Positions 13,675 through 20,754 of a stretch of DNA of 20,754 nt are shown here, piece after piece. The position numbers and the translations under genes were made by a program. The stretch spans positions 1-20,754 of the IMG/VR virus record IMGVR_UViG_3300028800_000942. One strand, given 5' to 3'. The notes beneath the pieces are model-generated. The model did not search any database. It saw nothing but the letters and a program-made list of their open reading frames with translations, and was not told where the DNA came from. Source of the stretch: a virus. Positions within the stretch are counted from its first letter, which is position 1, and every line of letters starts with the position of its first letter.

Positions 13675-14028
13675 ATGGACGTGTTCCAATTTCACGCGCA
13701 GGCATTCGCCACGGCGCAACAGTTGACCGGCAATTGCCCGGTGTTCACTTGGGACGGGGTTGACTGGCTGGCGATCCCAAACGGCGCGTTGCTCAAAAAG
13801 AATCTGTCGGTTGGGGGGTTCTCCCTGGACTTCGATTTGAAGTTGTTCGCATTGGTGCAACAATTTATTGACAACGGCACCGCAGAAGATGCCGCGAGCC
13901 TCAAGAACCTGATGTTGGAAACACCGCTCGAATATTTTGGGGACAGTTACAAAATCGTTTCTGTCAATATCAATACCGGCGGACAGCAAATCGAAATCCT
14001 CTGCAACGCTCTGAGCCAAGGGGCATAA
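13675..14028 (+). CDS. Putative head-tail attachment (head-closure) protein
   Basis: A 117-residue protein starting on the last bases of the terminator, with no ribosome binding site. The N-terminus is aromatic and includes PVFTWDGVDWLAIPN. The C-terminal half has a beta-strand pattern, TPLEYFGDSYKIVSVNINTG followed by QQIEILCNA, that resembles the core of lambda FII-like head-tail attachment proteins, in which a 'g-x-x-Y-k-I' strand is typical. Such proteins seal the head and bind the tail. Position right after the head module fits. The assignment is by pattern and synteny only. Confidence 0.5.
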   Translation: MDVFQFHAQAFATAQQLTGNCPVFTWDGVDWLAIPNGALLKKNLSVGGFSLDFDLKLFALVQQFIDNGTAEDAASLKNLMLETPLEYFGDSYKIVSVNINTGGQQIEILCNALSQGA

Positions 14029-14032
14029 ACCG

Positions 14033-14851
14033 ATGGCCTCGATACTTCCACAATGCAAAGTCTCGACCAAGCAATTGAACGAGGCGATTGCTGAGAGAAT
14101 CAAAGTCGGCAATCGCACGTTGCCGGAAATCGTGAATACAGCGGCGTATTACATTGCCGTCAAAACCGTCAATAAAAGCCCCTACGTAAAGCAGGAACAA
14201 ATCGACAAGGACTTGAATGCTTACCTTGAACCAAAAGTTACAATTGACAAATTGGGCACGGTGAAGTTTGGACGGCAGAAACGCAAGTTTGGGCGTATCG
14301 GGGGAAAGACTTTGGTTGCGACCGGCAAGCGTGTGCCGCTGGCGGCTCTGATTATCGCCGCGCGCGCCAGCGGTCATTATCAAGGAAATCCACGTTGGAA
14401 ACTCGATAAAAATCCGTTCAAGGATGTTTCCCGAGTGGCCGGACGTTCTGCAATGGCCAGGCTCACAACCAAACTTCTCAAAGGCCGACATTCCAGCACG
14501 AGCTTTATCCGGTCCGGGTTTGTCGCGGCCATCGTAATCCTGCGCGACTTTGTGATTCGCCGGATGTCAGGCCCGAAACCAGATTCTCAAGCCACTGGTC
14601 AAAGTTACGGGCCTGGAAAATTCGGTGACGCAACCCCGGCGAAAGATAATGGAACCGGGAAGGCATTCGCACAAATCGTCAACAACATCGGCGCGGAAGG
14701 ATTCGACGCAGCCAAAGTCAACCAAGTAATGATTGACAAGGAATCTGGCCCACTTCAAGAGTCGATTGATGAGGAAGCGAAATCCATGTGGGAATACATC
14801 GCAACTCACCAAAACGAGGCGAATGCAAGGTTTAATCAAGCGACTAAGTAG
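14033..14851 (+). CDS. Putative tail-completion or neck protein, 272 aa
   Basis: Starts four bases after the previous stop. The N-terminal part (EAIAERIKVGNRTLPEIVNT AAYYIAVKTVNKSPYV, given as two blocks) is helical and similar in style to gpZ/HK97-gp10-type tail completion proteins, which begin with a helix bundle of this kind. A central basic stretch follows (KFGRQKRKFGRIGGK, residues 82-96), and then a helix with LAALIIAARAS. The C-terminus is acidic and helical. It is longer than typical gpZ. Function is inferred from its place between the head-closure-like and tail-terminator-like genes. Confidence 0.5.
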   Translation: MASILPQCKVSTKQLNEAIAERIKVGNRTLPEIVNTAAYYIAVKTVNKSPYVKQEQIDKDLNAYLEPKVTIDKLGTVKFGRQKRKFGRIGGKTLVATGKRVPLAALIIAARASGHYQGNPRWKLDKNPFKDVSRVAGRSAMARLTTKLLKGRHSSTSFIRSGFVAAIVILRDFVIRRMSGPKPDSQATGQSYGPGKFGDATPAKDNGTGKAFAQIVNNIGAEGFDAAKVNQVMIDKESGPLQESIDEEAKSMWEYIATHQNEANARFNQATK

Positions 14852-15421
14852 ATGGCAGCACCAGGCAACATACCAAACATCGGCTCGCAGATTGACCGGG
14901 CCATTGTCGCGTATTTGGCCAGCGTGAATGCGGGCTATATCACCGATGATTTGGCGGCGCAGATTCTCCCGGCGAATTCACCGGTTGAGAAGGGCCAATA
15001 TACCATCGTCGTTCACGCCGTGCGCGGCCAGAACCAGCCTGAACGTGTTGGCAATAAACTTTTCAACATCCAAATCCGAATCGAGTACTCTGCAGTTACG
15101 GAAGTGTCAGACCCGAACCCGGAAGGCGCACGAGTGTTGCTGGATCAGGTCGTCGGCCAGGTTGCCTATGCGCTTTTGCAATCCGACGACGGCCAATCAC
15201 TCAATTACACCGCTCGGGCCATTACGACGGCCGGACGGGCTTTGTCAAACACCGGGACTGCGCAATCGAAAGCCAACAATGCCGACATGGCGAATTTCAC
15301 ATTGCAATATTTATTTGACCAAGGCCAGACGCGCGGGGAACCGAATGAGGAAGGCGCGTCATGGGTGGAAGTTTTAAACTTTGACGCGACCTGTATCCCG
15401 GTTGCAGTTGACATGACATGA
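14852..15421 (+). CDS. Putative tail terminator-like protein
   Basis: A 189-residue protein whose ATG directly follows the upstream TAG. It has an N-terminal helix (GSQIDRAIVAYLASVNAGYI), a strand pattern around YTIVVHAVRGQNQPERVGNK with FNIQIRIEYSAV, and a long second helix (EGARVLLDQVVGQVAYALLQ). This order (helix, strands, helix, strands) is that of lambda gpU-like tail terminators, though the protein is longer than gpU. Tail terminators cap the tube at its final length and connect to the neck. Gene position fits. The end overlaps the next gene by four bases (ATGA). Confidence 0.5.
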   Translation: MAAPGNIPNIGSQIDRAIVAYLASVNAGYITDDLAAQILPANSPVEKGQYTIVVHAVRGQNQPERVGNKLFNIQIRIEYSAVTEVSDPNPEGARVLLDQVVGQVAYALLQSDDGQSLNYTARAITTAGRALSNTGTAQSKANNADMANFTLQYLFDQGQTRGEPNEEGASWVEVLNFDATCIPVAVDMT

Positions 15422-15759
15422 ACGAAGAAACACCAGCACCGAAGGATTCTCCGAAAACCGGCAAGCCGATTGTCCCCACAACCAAGCCCGGTCCAGGCCT
15501 TCCCGGAAAGGTCAAGCCAGCTTTGCGCGAAGCGAAGGTTCACATTCACGCTAAGAATCACGCCGGTGTGACCGCAGATGTTCTCGCTGAAATCGGCCAG
15601 TCCGAAGCGCCGAAGCACCTCAAAGACGCGCTTGCGGCTGAAATCGCGGCCTCTGGATGCCGAGGGGCATCCGTTGATATTCACCGGCATGAAATCGATG
15701 GGCCGAAAGGAAAAACCATTATCATTCACGCGACGGTGACGCCACTGTTTAATTTATGA
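15418..15759 (+). CDS. Hypothetical tail-module protein, 113 aa
   Basis: Coupled at both ends by ATGA overlaps. The N-terminal 35 residues are proline- and lysine-rich and look disordered (PAPKDSPKTGKPIVPTTKPG). The remainder has KVHIHAKNHAGVTADVLAEI, then a helix (KHLKDALAAEIAASG) and two strands ending TIIIHATVTPLFNL, a ferredoxin-like alpha/beta layout. Histidines cluster (HIHAKNH, IHRHE), possibly a metal site. I do not recognise the family. A small adaptor or accessory tail protein is the simplest reading. Confidence 0.6.
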   Translation: MNEETPAPKDSPKTGKPIVPTTKPGPGLPGKVKPALREAKVHIHAKNHAGVTADVLAEIGQSEAPKHLKDALAAEIAASGCRGASVDIHRHEIDGPKGKTIIIHATVTPLFNL

Positions 15760-15977
15760 GAATTTTCAAAATAAAAGTTGAAGACGACGGAATCAATGAA
15801 TTTCTTACCCCGGAAGCTGGCGGCCGAGTTTCCACCGTTGAGGAAATTGTAGCGTATGTGCGGGCTAACTTTGAAGACAGGGAAAACATGCCCGACAATG
15901 CAACCAGAATGCTCATAGAAGTAATCCGGTCAAACCTGCCGCCGAATTACGAGCCTAACCCCGATTTTCACTTGTGA
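15756..15977 (+). CDS. Hypothetical protein, 73 aa
   Basis: Starts in an ATGA overlap with the previous gene. The protein is acidic, with an N-terminal strand (MRIFKIKVEDDG), two amphipathic helices (TVEEIVAYVRANFE; ATRMLIEVIRSNLP) and a proline/asparagine-rich tail. No known family. It closes a coupled gene block and is followed by the largest gap in the tail module. Confidence 0.6.
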   Translation: MRIFKIKVEDDGINEFLTPEAGGRVSTVEEIVAYVRANFEDRENMPDNATRMLIEVIRSNLPPNYEPNPDFHL

Positions 15978-15988
15978 AATTTTTAAGT

Positions 15989-16084
15989 TGTGGCCCTCAG
16001 CCTTCCGACCGATTGCGGTCGTTGGATTTCTCGGGTAGCTAATCCGTTACATCCAATTCCGCAGCCAATTTGGTTCCGGCCACA
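15989..16084 (+). other. Cloverleaf-like inverted-repeat cluster in a noncoding gap
   Basis: The gap 15978-16191 has no gene. A 7-bp closing stem TGTGGCC (15989-15995) with GGCCACA (16078-16084) encloses three hairpins. Hairpin one is CGACCG with CGGTCG around a 4-base loop (16006-16021). Hairpin two is TTGGAT with ATCCAA (16022-16027, 16051-16056), containing an inner 5-bp stem with one G-U pair (16032-16036, 16042-16046). Hairpin three is a weaker 5-bp stem (16063-16075). It is not a tRNA: there is no D-arm pattern and no TTC T-loop. It could be a structured mRNA element, a processing site or a small RNA. The rest of the gap shows nothing I can name. Confidence 0.4.
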
Positions 16085-16191
16085 TTGAACTTATCACCAA
16101 AAGAGGAAGCAGCTCACCGCCTCAAGGTTTAAAATCAGCTCGCAGACCATACGCTATCAAGCCAACCGTTTTGATTCAAGCCCCATTTTTG

Positions 16192-16404
16192 ATGAGTGAA
16201 GCAGTTGACAATACCAATCAATTGACGGGCAAGCCCCGCAAAATCTCTGACGGCTCAAAGCTCGGCGATGCGACCGAGGCGTTCCATGCGGCGACTTCCC
16301 GCGTTGACCGTAAGAAACTTTTACTGGCGCACCCGGCATTGCAACGGCATTTCCGCATTGACGATTTTGCTGATGTGAAAATCGACGAAGCCCCGGCGAC
16401 TTAA
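16192..16404 (+). CDS. Hypothetical small tail-module protein, 70 aa
   Basis: ATG 16192 is preferred; the frame is open upstream to 16171 with only TTG codons. The protein has a polar N-terminus (SEAVDNTNQLTGKPRKISDG), a helix with LGDATEAFHAATSRVDRKKL and a C-terminal segment ending IDEAPAT. No family is recognised. The last base of its TAA is the first base of the next start (TAATG), so the two are likely coupled. Confidence 0.55.
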   Translation: MSEAVDNTNQLTGKPRKISDGSKLGDATEAFHAATSRVDRKKLLLAHPALQRHFRIDDFADVKIDEAPAT

Positions 16405-16769
16405 TGAAGCGATATTTTTTCATCCTCGCATTGATGTTCACTGTTGGTGCGGCGTTCGGCGCCATAGTGTTCGGCAGTCTGACCACGTTGAATAACTCAA
16501 CGGCAATTTCCGCTTCAAATTCCGTCGGCTCTTTCAGTCTTCCCGCGTTTACTTTGAACGTCACAAATAACGGACTTTCGCAGACGACGGATTTGAAAAT
16601 CATCCAGCGCACGAGTCTCGATGGAACGAACTGGGCAACGAACTACGTTTGGAACCCGCCATCAACAAACGCCGGGACTTATCAAATGGCTTGCCCGGCG
16701 GCGACTCTCACCGTCCTGCAAGACTTTCAGGCCGTCACAACCAACAGCGTTCAATTCGGAGCGTATTAG
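16404..16769 (+). CDS. Exported beta-rich protein, second signal-peptide gene
   Basis: A 121-residue protein with a clear Sec signal peptide: MKRY, a hydrophobic core (FFILALMFTVGAAFGAIVFG) and a probable cleavage near A-F-G. The mature part has S/T/N-rich beta segments, including LKIIQRTSLDGTNWATNYVW, which resembles the IEIQTSSDTTNYNDLTNY segment of the protein at 12523-13212. Both match the pattern of Ig-like beta-sandwich domains ('Q-x-S-x-D-g-T-N-W'). It directly precedes the tail tube gene and follows a coupled small gene. It is a probable relative of the first exported protein; function is not evident. Confidence 0.7.
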   Translation: MKRYFFILALMFTVGAAFGAIVFGSLTTLNNSTAISASNSVGSFSLPAFTLNVTNNGLSQTTDLKIIQRTSLDGTNWATNYVWNPPSTNAGTYQMACPAATLTVLQDFQAVTTNSVQFGAY

Positions 16770-16775
16770 AATTTT

Positions 16776-17264
16776 ATGGCACTTCCAAACGTATTATTGA
16801 CTGGACTGGCGCAGTTCACCGGGGTTGCTGGCGCGATTACCTACGCTTCGGCGGCAATCTATCCGTTGCAACGGAATATCAAGGTCAATCACGATTTCTC
16901 GGCTGAGGAAGGTAAAGACCCGAGCGGATTCGACATCTTCTGGGCCGCTCGCAATGAGTTTTACGAACTGACCATCGGCATGTATCTCGTGGACAGTTCC
17001 GGTTATACCAACAGTCCATCGGCTGGAACTGTTGACAACGCCATCAAAGGCGCGTTCTTTCCGACGCCGATTTCCATCGTCACGCTTTCGGGATTCGGCG
17101 GGGCTCATTCGGCAGATTTCCCGCTTATCAATTCCACGTTCCAAGTTCGGCCAGGTTCAACGATGGATCTCGACCAAATGAAGTGCAATGAACTGGAATG
17201 GAAGTTGCGCCGTTACACCAACGCTGCTCAACAGACTTTGATGGGATTGACGCCGACCGCTTAA
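16776..17264 (+). CDS. Putative major tail tube protein
   Basis: A 162-residue protein, start in gaattttATG. It is beta-rich with few cysteines: LPNVLLTGLAQFTGVAGAIT, FYELTIGMYLVDSSG, ISIVTLSGFGGAHSADFPLI and a C-terminal LEWKLRRYTNAAQ. Length, strand pattern and its position upstream of a tape-measure-like gene are those of tail tube proteins in long non-contractile tails. Sequence similarity to known families is not obvious to me, so the call relies on order and composition. Confidence 0.6.
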   Translation: MALPNVLLTGLAQFTGVAGAITYASAAIYPLQRNIKVNHDFSAEEGKDPSGFDIFWAARNEFYELTIGMYLVDSSGYTNSPSAGTVDNAIKGAFFPTPISIVTLSGFGGAHSADFPLINSTFQVRPGSTMDLDQMKCNELEWKLRRYTNAAQQTLMGLTPTA

Positions 17265-17272
17265 CTGTCAAT

Positions 17273-17914
17273 ATGAATGCGAGCGTTGCCTTTGCGGAAG
17301 CGGCTCGCCCGGCGCGAGCGGTTATCCTTCACACGCAGATGCTCCGATATTCCATCGGGCATGAACTCATTTTGACGGCGGAAAACAATCCGCTGCTTGG
17401 CGATCAAGAGCAATTCGATAAACTTCCCAGTCAACTGCAAGTCTTCGCCATCCGCCGATCGGTGCAAATTTGTTGCCGGACATGGAGGGAAAATGAAACC
17501 GAGCCTCTCTCATGGTGGTTTTTGAAACGGTGGAATTGGCTGAATCGAAAAGCTGATTATCCGACCGAGGTTGCGCTATTCCGAAATTACCGTCACGAGG
17601 GAACGACATTCCCGGCTGTTGGAAAAATCAGCACGGACTCGGAAGACTCACGGCCTTTGGGAGCACCGTTTATGTCGCGCCTGCTGGCGTTCCACGGCAC
17701 CGACAAGATGGACATGCCGCTTGGTCTAGCCCAGTGGACATACTTCGCCTGGGCGGAAGCTGAGGGCATGTGCAAGGTTCTGGATGAGGATGAGACAAGG
17801 ATTCAAGCCGAACTCGAAAAGATCAAAAAGCATGGCCTTCCCAAAGAGGAAAGCGAGCGCATCGAAATGCTTAAGAAAGCTGCGATGGAAAGGAACAAAT
17901 GCCAGCGTCCTTAA
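17273..17914 (+). CDS. Unknown protein in the tail assembly chaperone slot
   Basis: A 213-residue protein. ATG 17273 is preferred to an upstream in-frame ATG at 17198, which lies in the tube gene. The sequence is mainly helical: an N-terminal helix (MNASVAFAEAARPARAVILH), a tryptophan-rich middle (EPLSWWFLKRWNWLNRKADY), and a long charged C-terminal helix (RIQAELEKIKKHGLPKEESE). Its place between tube and tape measure is where tail assembly chaperones lie. It overlaps the tape measure by 16 bases in the -1 frame, but no convincing slippery site is seen at the overlap. Function inferred from position only. Confidence 0.45.
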   Translation: MNASVAFAEAARPARAVILHTQMLRYSIGHELILTAENNPLLGDQEQFDKLPSQLQVFAIRRSVQICCRTWRENETEPLSWWFLKRWNWLNRKADYPTEVALFRNYRHEGTTFPAVGKISTDSEDSRPLGAPFMSRLLAFHGTDKMDMPLGLAQWTYFAWAEAEGMCKVLDEDETRIQAELEKIKKHGLPKEESERIEMLKKAAMERNKCQRP

Positions 17915-19245
17915 TCGCGACAATGGGCGCAGACGCTGGACCGTTCAATCGTGAATTGGAAGCGGCGGCGGCGGCGGCGGCGGCGGCGGGAAATAAGATT
18001 GAACAAAATCTCAGTCCGGCTCATGCTAGAATCGGGGGCAGTGGATTTTTGCGCGAGACACTCGTTTTGCTTCGAGAGATTGGACGCGGAAACTGGACGC
18101 GAGTTCCCGGCTCGTTCACGCTTTGGATTCAATACGCACTTGTTAAATTCCCGGCTTTGAAAAGCCTGTTGAATTTGACGACATTGGCGTTCGGCGCAAT
18201 GGCGGCGGCGGCGGGATATGCGGCTTACAAGATTCAAAGCCTCACCAATGAATTTGTTTCCGGATCGGCTGTTTACAACACATTCGCCAACACTCTCGAA
18301 CATGCCGCGAATGCCTTGGAGCATTTGCAGACGCTTTCTGAAAATCAGGCAGAGTGGTTGCGCCGTTTGAACGAACACGAAATCACGTTGACAGAATCAA
18401 CGAATGAACGTGTGCGGGCCATGCGTGAAGAATTTGAAGCGCAACAGCGGGTAGCCCGCGCCAACGGCCAGACTCCACGAGAAGCGCAACGGGCCAATAT
18501 CGCAGAGCAAGAGCGCGAGCTTAGGGAAATCGAAATCGCCAAGCAAGAGGCGATCACCCGCGCCAACGATGCCAGACAAGCGGAGATTCGCGCGGCTCGT
18601 GAGAACGACCAATTGTTGCGCGGGCCTTTGGGTATGGCGCATACCGAAGATTTGAAAAGCCAGGCTGAGGAAGCTCGCGCAATTCTCAAAGCGGCAATGG
18701 AAGATGTCACTAAACAAAAAAGCAGCATTCTGAATTCATGGGGCATTACCACAGCCAATCCGATCCCTCACCGCTTCACCGAATCAGAATTAAACAGCCT
18801 CGACCGCTCCGTCCAAGGCCCGCGCGGGAATAAAGTATTGACAAATGTCAATTACGCCAAATACATGGCAGACCAAATCGAGGCGAATTATTTAGCGCAC
18901 AAAGCGCAACAAGATGCTTCGGCGAGAAACCTTGAGGACGCCAAACGTGCGGCGGAACGCGCGGCGCGGGACCGGGATTCGCTTTCCCAGGAAGAGCGCC
19001 GGCGGGCAGATGCGATTCAAGCTGAGCGCAATAACCCCGTGAATAATCGAGGGCAGTTATTGCGCGGTGAACTCAATTCTTTACAGCGCGTCGGCATTGG
19101 CTTCGCGTTACCCGCGCAAGTCGAAATGCTGGACGTTGCGCGAAAGAGCGAGCGGCATTTGAACCATATCAGCAACGCTATATCTGGCCGTGGAACTCAA
19201 GTGCGCGGGCCGTCAACTAATTCTGGCCGGGGAGTGAGGTTCTAA
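17899..19245 (+). CDS. Putative tape measure protein
   Basis: A 448-residue, mostly helical protein. It opens with ASLIATMGADAGPFNRELEA, similar to the opening of many tape measure proteins, followed by a nine-alanine run. A hydrophobic stretch (residues about 88-112, including LTTLAFGAMAAAAGYAAYKI) is membrane-like, as in many tape measures. Long charged coiled coils occupy about 140-260 and 335-385 (REAQRANIAEQERELREIEI; AERAARDRDSLSQEERRRAD). At roughly 1.5 angstrom per residue the helix implies a tail under 70 nm. Tape measures set tail length and reach the host membrane at injection. It lies right before tail-tip genes, as expected. Confidence 0.75.
   Translation: MPASLIATMGADAGPFNRELEAAAAAAAAAGNKIEQNLSPAHARIGGSGFLRETLVLLREIGRGNWTRVPGSFTLWIQYALVKFPALKSLLNLTTLAFGAMAAAAGYAAYKIQSLTNEFVSGSAVYNTFANTLEHAANALEHLQTLSENQAEWLRRLNEHEITLTESTNERVRAMREEFEAQQRVARANGQTPREAQRANIAEQERELREIEIAKQEAITRANDARQAEIRAARENDQLLRGPLGMAHTEDLKSQAEEARAILKAAMEDVTKQKSSILNSWGITTANPIPHRFTESELNSLDRSVQGPRGNKVLTNVNYAKYMADQIEANYLAHKAQQDASARNLEDAKRAAERAARDRDSLSQEERRRADAIQAERNNPVNNRGQLLRGELNSLQRVGIGFALPAQVEMLDVARKSERHLNHISNAISGRGTQVRGPSTNSGRGVRF
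17962..17988 (+). repeat. Perfect (GCG)9 trinucleotide repeat
   Basis: Nine consecutive GCG codons near the start of the tape measure gene give nine alanines. Shorter (GCG)4-GGA copies appear at 18202 and, in the tail gene, at 20243. Slippage would change length by whole codons without a frameshift. Confidence 0.9.
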
Positions 19246-19246
19246 A

Positions 19247-20089
19247 ATGTCGTTACCATTTACTCCATTTGAATCGACGATAAAAAAAGGAAGTCCATTT
19301 CCTCAAGGCCAGCGTTATACGATTGACTACGACCCGCAACGCGGATTCACGTATTACAGCGATTACTTTGGGGGATCGCAAGAGCAACTACTGGCCTTGC
19401 AGCAAACGATGATTCAGAATGGCGTTGCTTGCCGCCTCGAACTTTACGAGGACGTTGGGACACTTCACGTCGATGATTCCACTTCTCAATGGACAATCGA
19501 CTCTTGGGAAATTGCTGGTAGCAGTGAGAGTGTTGACGGATTGGCGCATCCGACAATGCTGGCGTTATTCGCCGGTGGCCTTGATACCAACGTGGCAAAG
19601 ATGCGCCAGGCATTGCAGGACAATCAATCCGTTGATGATTTTTACAATGACTTGGTAAATTCGGGATTCAGTCCAACCGATGCGGAGACAGCTTCCAATT
19701 TTTACATCCTGCAACAGCGCGGGCAAACAGCATTCCGCCAGCCTTCCTATGTCTTGCGCCATCGAACGAATGTCAGCAATCGCTGGCAGGCGAACGTCTC
19801 TGATGTTGGAGTCAACACGATTTACACACCGGCGCAATTGTTGACCGAAGTCACCAGCTCGGGCGTTTGGATTTTCCCCTTGCCGCCTCGATTGCAATTC
19901 AAGCTGGCGGCGATTCCACCGCTGGCGCCGGAAGCTGGTTATCTGTGGGGCTGGCTGAAATCACCGAGCGTGGAAACGACGGCTGCAAATAATAGAGTTG
20001 ACATCACAACGGAGTATCAAATCGGCTTAATCAGCCTCAACTATTACGCGCTATTCAACGGGATTTACAGCTCGCAACCCTACTACTAA
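19247..20089 (+). CDS. Putative tail-tip (distal tail) protein, 280 aa
   Basis: Starts one base after the tape measure stop. Residues 1-60 are beta-rich (RYTIDYDPQRGFTYYSDYFG) and 60-105 continue with ACRLELYEDVGTLHVDD. A helical centre follows (AETASNFYILQQRGQ). The C-terminal third is proline- and aromatic-rich (SGVWIFPLPPRLQFKLAAIP), ending in NYYALFNGIYSSQPYY. Gene order after the tape measure favours a distal tail or tip component, but no known family is recognised. Confidence 0.55.
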   Translation: MSLPFTPFESTIKKGSPFPQGQRYTIDYDPQRGFTYYSDYFGGSQEQLLALQQTMIQNGVACRLELYEDVGTLHVDDSTSQWTIDSWEIAGSSESVDGLAHPTMLALFAGGLDTNVAKMRQALQDNQSVDDFYNDLVNSGFSPTDAETASNFYILQQRGQTAFRQPSYVLRHRTNVSNRWQANVSDVGVNTIYTPAQLLTEVTSSGVWIFPLPPRLQFKLAAIPPLAPEAGYLWGWLKSPSVETTAANNRVDITTEYQIGLISLNYYALFNGIYSSQPYY

Positions 20090-20704
20090 ATGCGCGACGG
20101 AATTCCACCACGGCCATCGGGGTTTGACCGCGAGGCGGTTTTCATGCAAGCCGTTTGGGATCGCCTTTTCGGGAAGGCTTATCAGCTTGTTGATTCTCCT
20201 ACGCTCAAATGGAACAAAACTATTTCGGGAATTTCAGGGGTTGCGGCGGCGGCGGGACAGGGCGGCGGTTCGCTCACGCAATGCGTCATCACTCAACTTT
20301 ACAACGAGAATTATATCGGTGTGACGCGATATTCTGGCACCAGCGGGCTGGTAGGCTCTCAATTCTTTTGCGCAAAATGCGTTGCGGGGAGAATGCCAGC
20401 GCAAGAAACAATCGACGGGCAACTTGTCACCTACAGCCAATACGGAAGCGTTCTTTTGCCAGTGGATAATTCGGACAACGTCCGGCTGGCGACTTATGAT
20501 TCTGTCAACAATGAATATCAGGTAATGCACCGGCGCTACCTGACGCATCCAACAACCGACATCGGCCAATGCCTGGTTTACGTTTGCAGAATCAGCGGAA
20601 ACACCAACATCGATGATCCCGATGGAAACCCAATAACTTATCTCGAAGTCTCACCAAACAGGGAATGGGCTTACTCGCCTTATTTGAACGGGGGTAACTC
20701 GTGA
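20090..20704 (+). CDS. Putative tail protein, 204 aa
   Basis: Its ATG directly follows the stop of the previous gene. An N-terminal helix (DREAVFMQAVWDRLFGKAYQ) is followed by an alanine/glycine-rich linker (VAAAAGQGGG) and a beta-rich C-terminal domain with CAKC (one cysteine pair), VTYSQYGSVLLPVDNSDNVR and CLVYVCRISG. The layout, helix then linker then beta domain, suits an extended tail-tip or fibre-attachment protein. The cysteine pair alone is too few for a secure zinc site. No family recognised. Confidence 0.5.
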   Translation: MRDGIPPRPSGFDREAVFMQAVWDRLFGKAYQLVDSPTLKWNKTISGISGVAAAAGQGGGSLTQCVITQLYNENYIGVTRYSGTSGLVGSQFFCAKCVAGRMPAQETIDGQLVTYSQYGSVLLPVDNSDNVRLATYDSVNNEYQVMHRRYLTHPTTDIGQCLVYVCRISGNTNIDDPDGNPITYLEVSPNREWAYSPYLNGGNS

Positions 20705-20754
20705 GCAATATTCTTGAGTCAATCAAAGAATCGAATGTAGGCGGATTGTCTGAG
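20701..20754 (+). CDS. Start of a further tail gene (partial)
   Basis: GTG 20701 overlaps the previous stop as GTGA and opens a frame that runs off the right edge after 18 codons (SNILESIKESNVGGLSE). It is open and tightly coupled, so it is very likely a real gene, but nothing about its function can be seen. Confidence 0.6.
   Translation, partial: MSNILESIKESNVGGLSE

Noticed and set aside
15989-16084. tRNA gene
   Set aside because: The size and 7-bp closing stem are suggestive, but there is no D-arm with GG loop, no 7-base anticodon loop with flanking T and purine, and no T-loop.
17880-17914. Programmed -1 frameshift joining the chaperone-slot gene to the tape measure
   Set aside because: The frames are in the correct relation, but no X-XXY-YYZ slippery heptamer is seen in the overlap, and the tape measure has its own ATG.
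1-20754. CRISPR array, integrase, attachment site or lysis cassette
   Set aside because: No regularly spaced repeats, no recombinase motifs, and no holin or endolysin-like proteins were seen in any frame.

Overview
The window is one continuous stretch of a tailed bacteriophage (or prophage) genome. Almost every base lies in tightly packed genes on the + strand, ordered as in lambda/HK97-type siphoviruses: small early or accessory genes, packaging genes, portal, fused prohead protease and major capsid protein, head-completion and tail-completion genes, tail tube, tape measure, tail-tip genes. No integrase, repressor, lysis or host gene is present, so free phage cannot be told from prophage. 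The proteins look like those of phages from poorly sampled bacteria. Many gene starts lack a Shine-Dalgarno sequence and sit in an A/T-rich 'A-rich...TT-ATG' context. This is compatible with a Verrucomicrobiota-like or Bacteroidota-like host, but that assignment is inference only.

Layout. 1-2579: end of an upstream gene, a small CCHC zinc protein, two unknown small genes, a helix-turn-helix protein, an A1S_2505-family (macro-like) phage protein, a ParB-like DNA-binding protein and a possible 19-residue micro-ORF. 2580-6194: packaging cassette with a Nu1-like small terminase, a 55-residue zinc ribbon, a compact HNH protein, a J-domain protein and a GpA-family large terminase, mostly joined by ATGA overlaps. 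6220-7804: a degenerate IS1595-family element with recognisable terminal inverted repeats. It carries a truncated transposase and a two-gene passenger operon on the opposite strand, a winged-helix protein and an unknown 102-residue protein. 7817-7852: a terminator-like hairpin. 7873-12491: a putative head protein, a second small CCHC zinc protein, a portal with an added C-terminal zinc ribbon, and the protease-capsid fusion with a possible internal start. 12523-13606: an exported beta-rich protein and a small unknown protein, then a very strong hairpin terminator (13627-13674). 13675-15977: probable neck and tail-completion genes. 15978-16191: a noncoding gap with a cloverleaf-like set of inverted repeats. 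16192-20754: a small protein, a second exported beta-rich protein, tail tube, a protein in the assembly-chaperone slot, tape measure, two tail-tip genes and the first codons of another.

How it works together. TerS, HNH and TerL should cut and package the DNA through the portal into a shell made by the protease-capsid fusion. Neck genes would close the head, and tube plus tape measure would build a medium-length tail. The most unusual points are the immobilised insertion element that leaves a wHTH + 102-aa gene pair as phage cargo between terL and the head genes, two signal-peptide proteins inside a virion-assembly operon, the abundance of small zinc proteins including a portal extension, the J-domain protein in the packaging cassette, and structured intergenic RNA elements at module boundaries.
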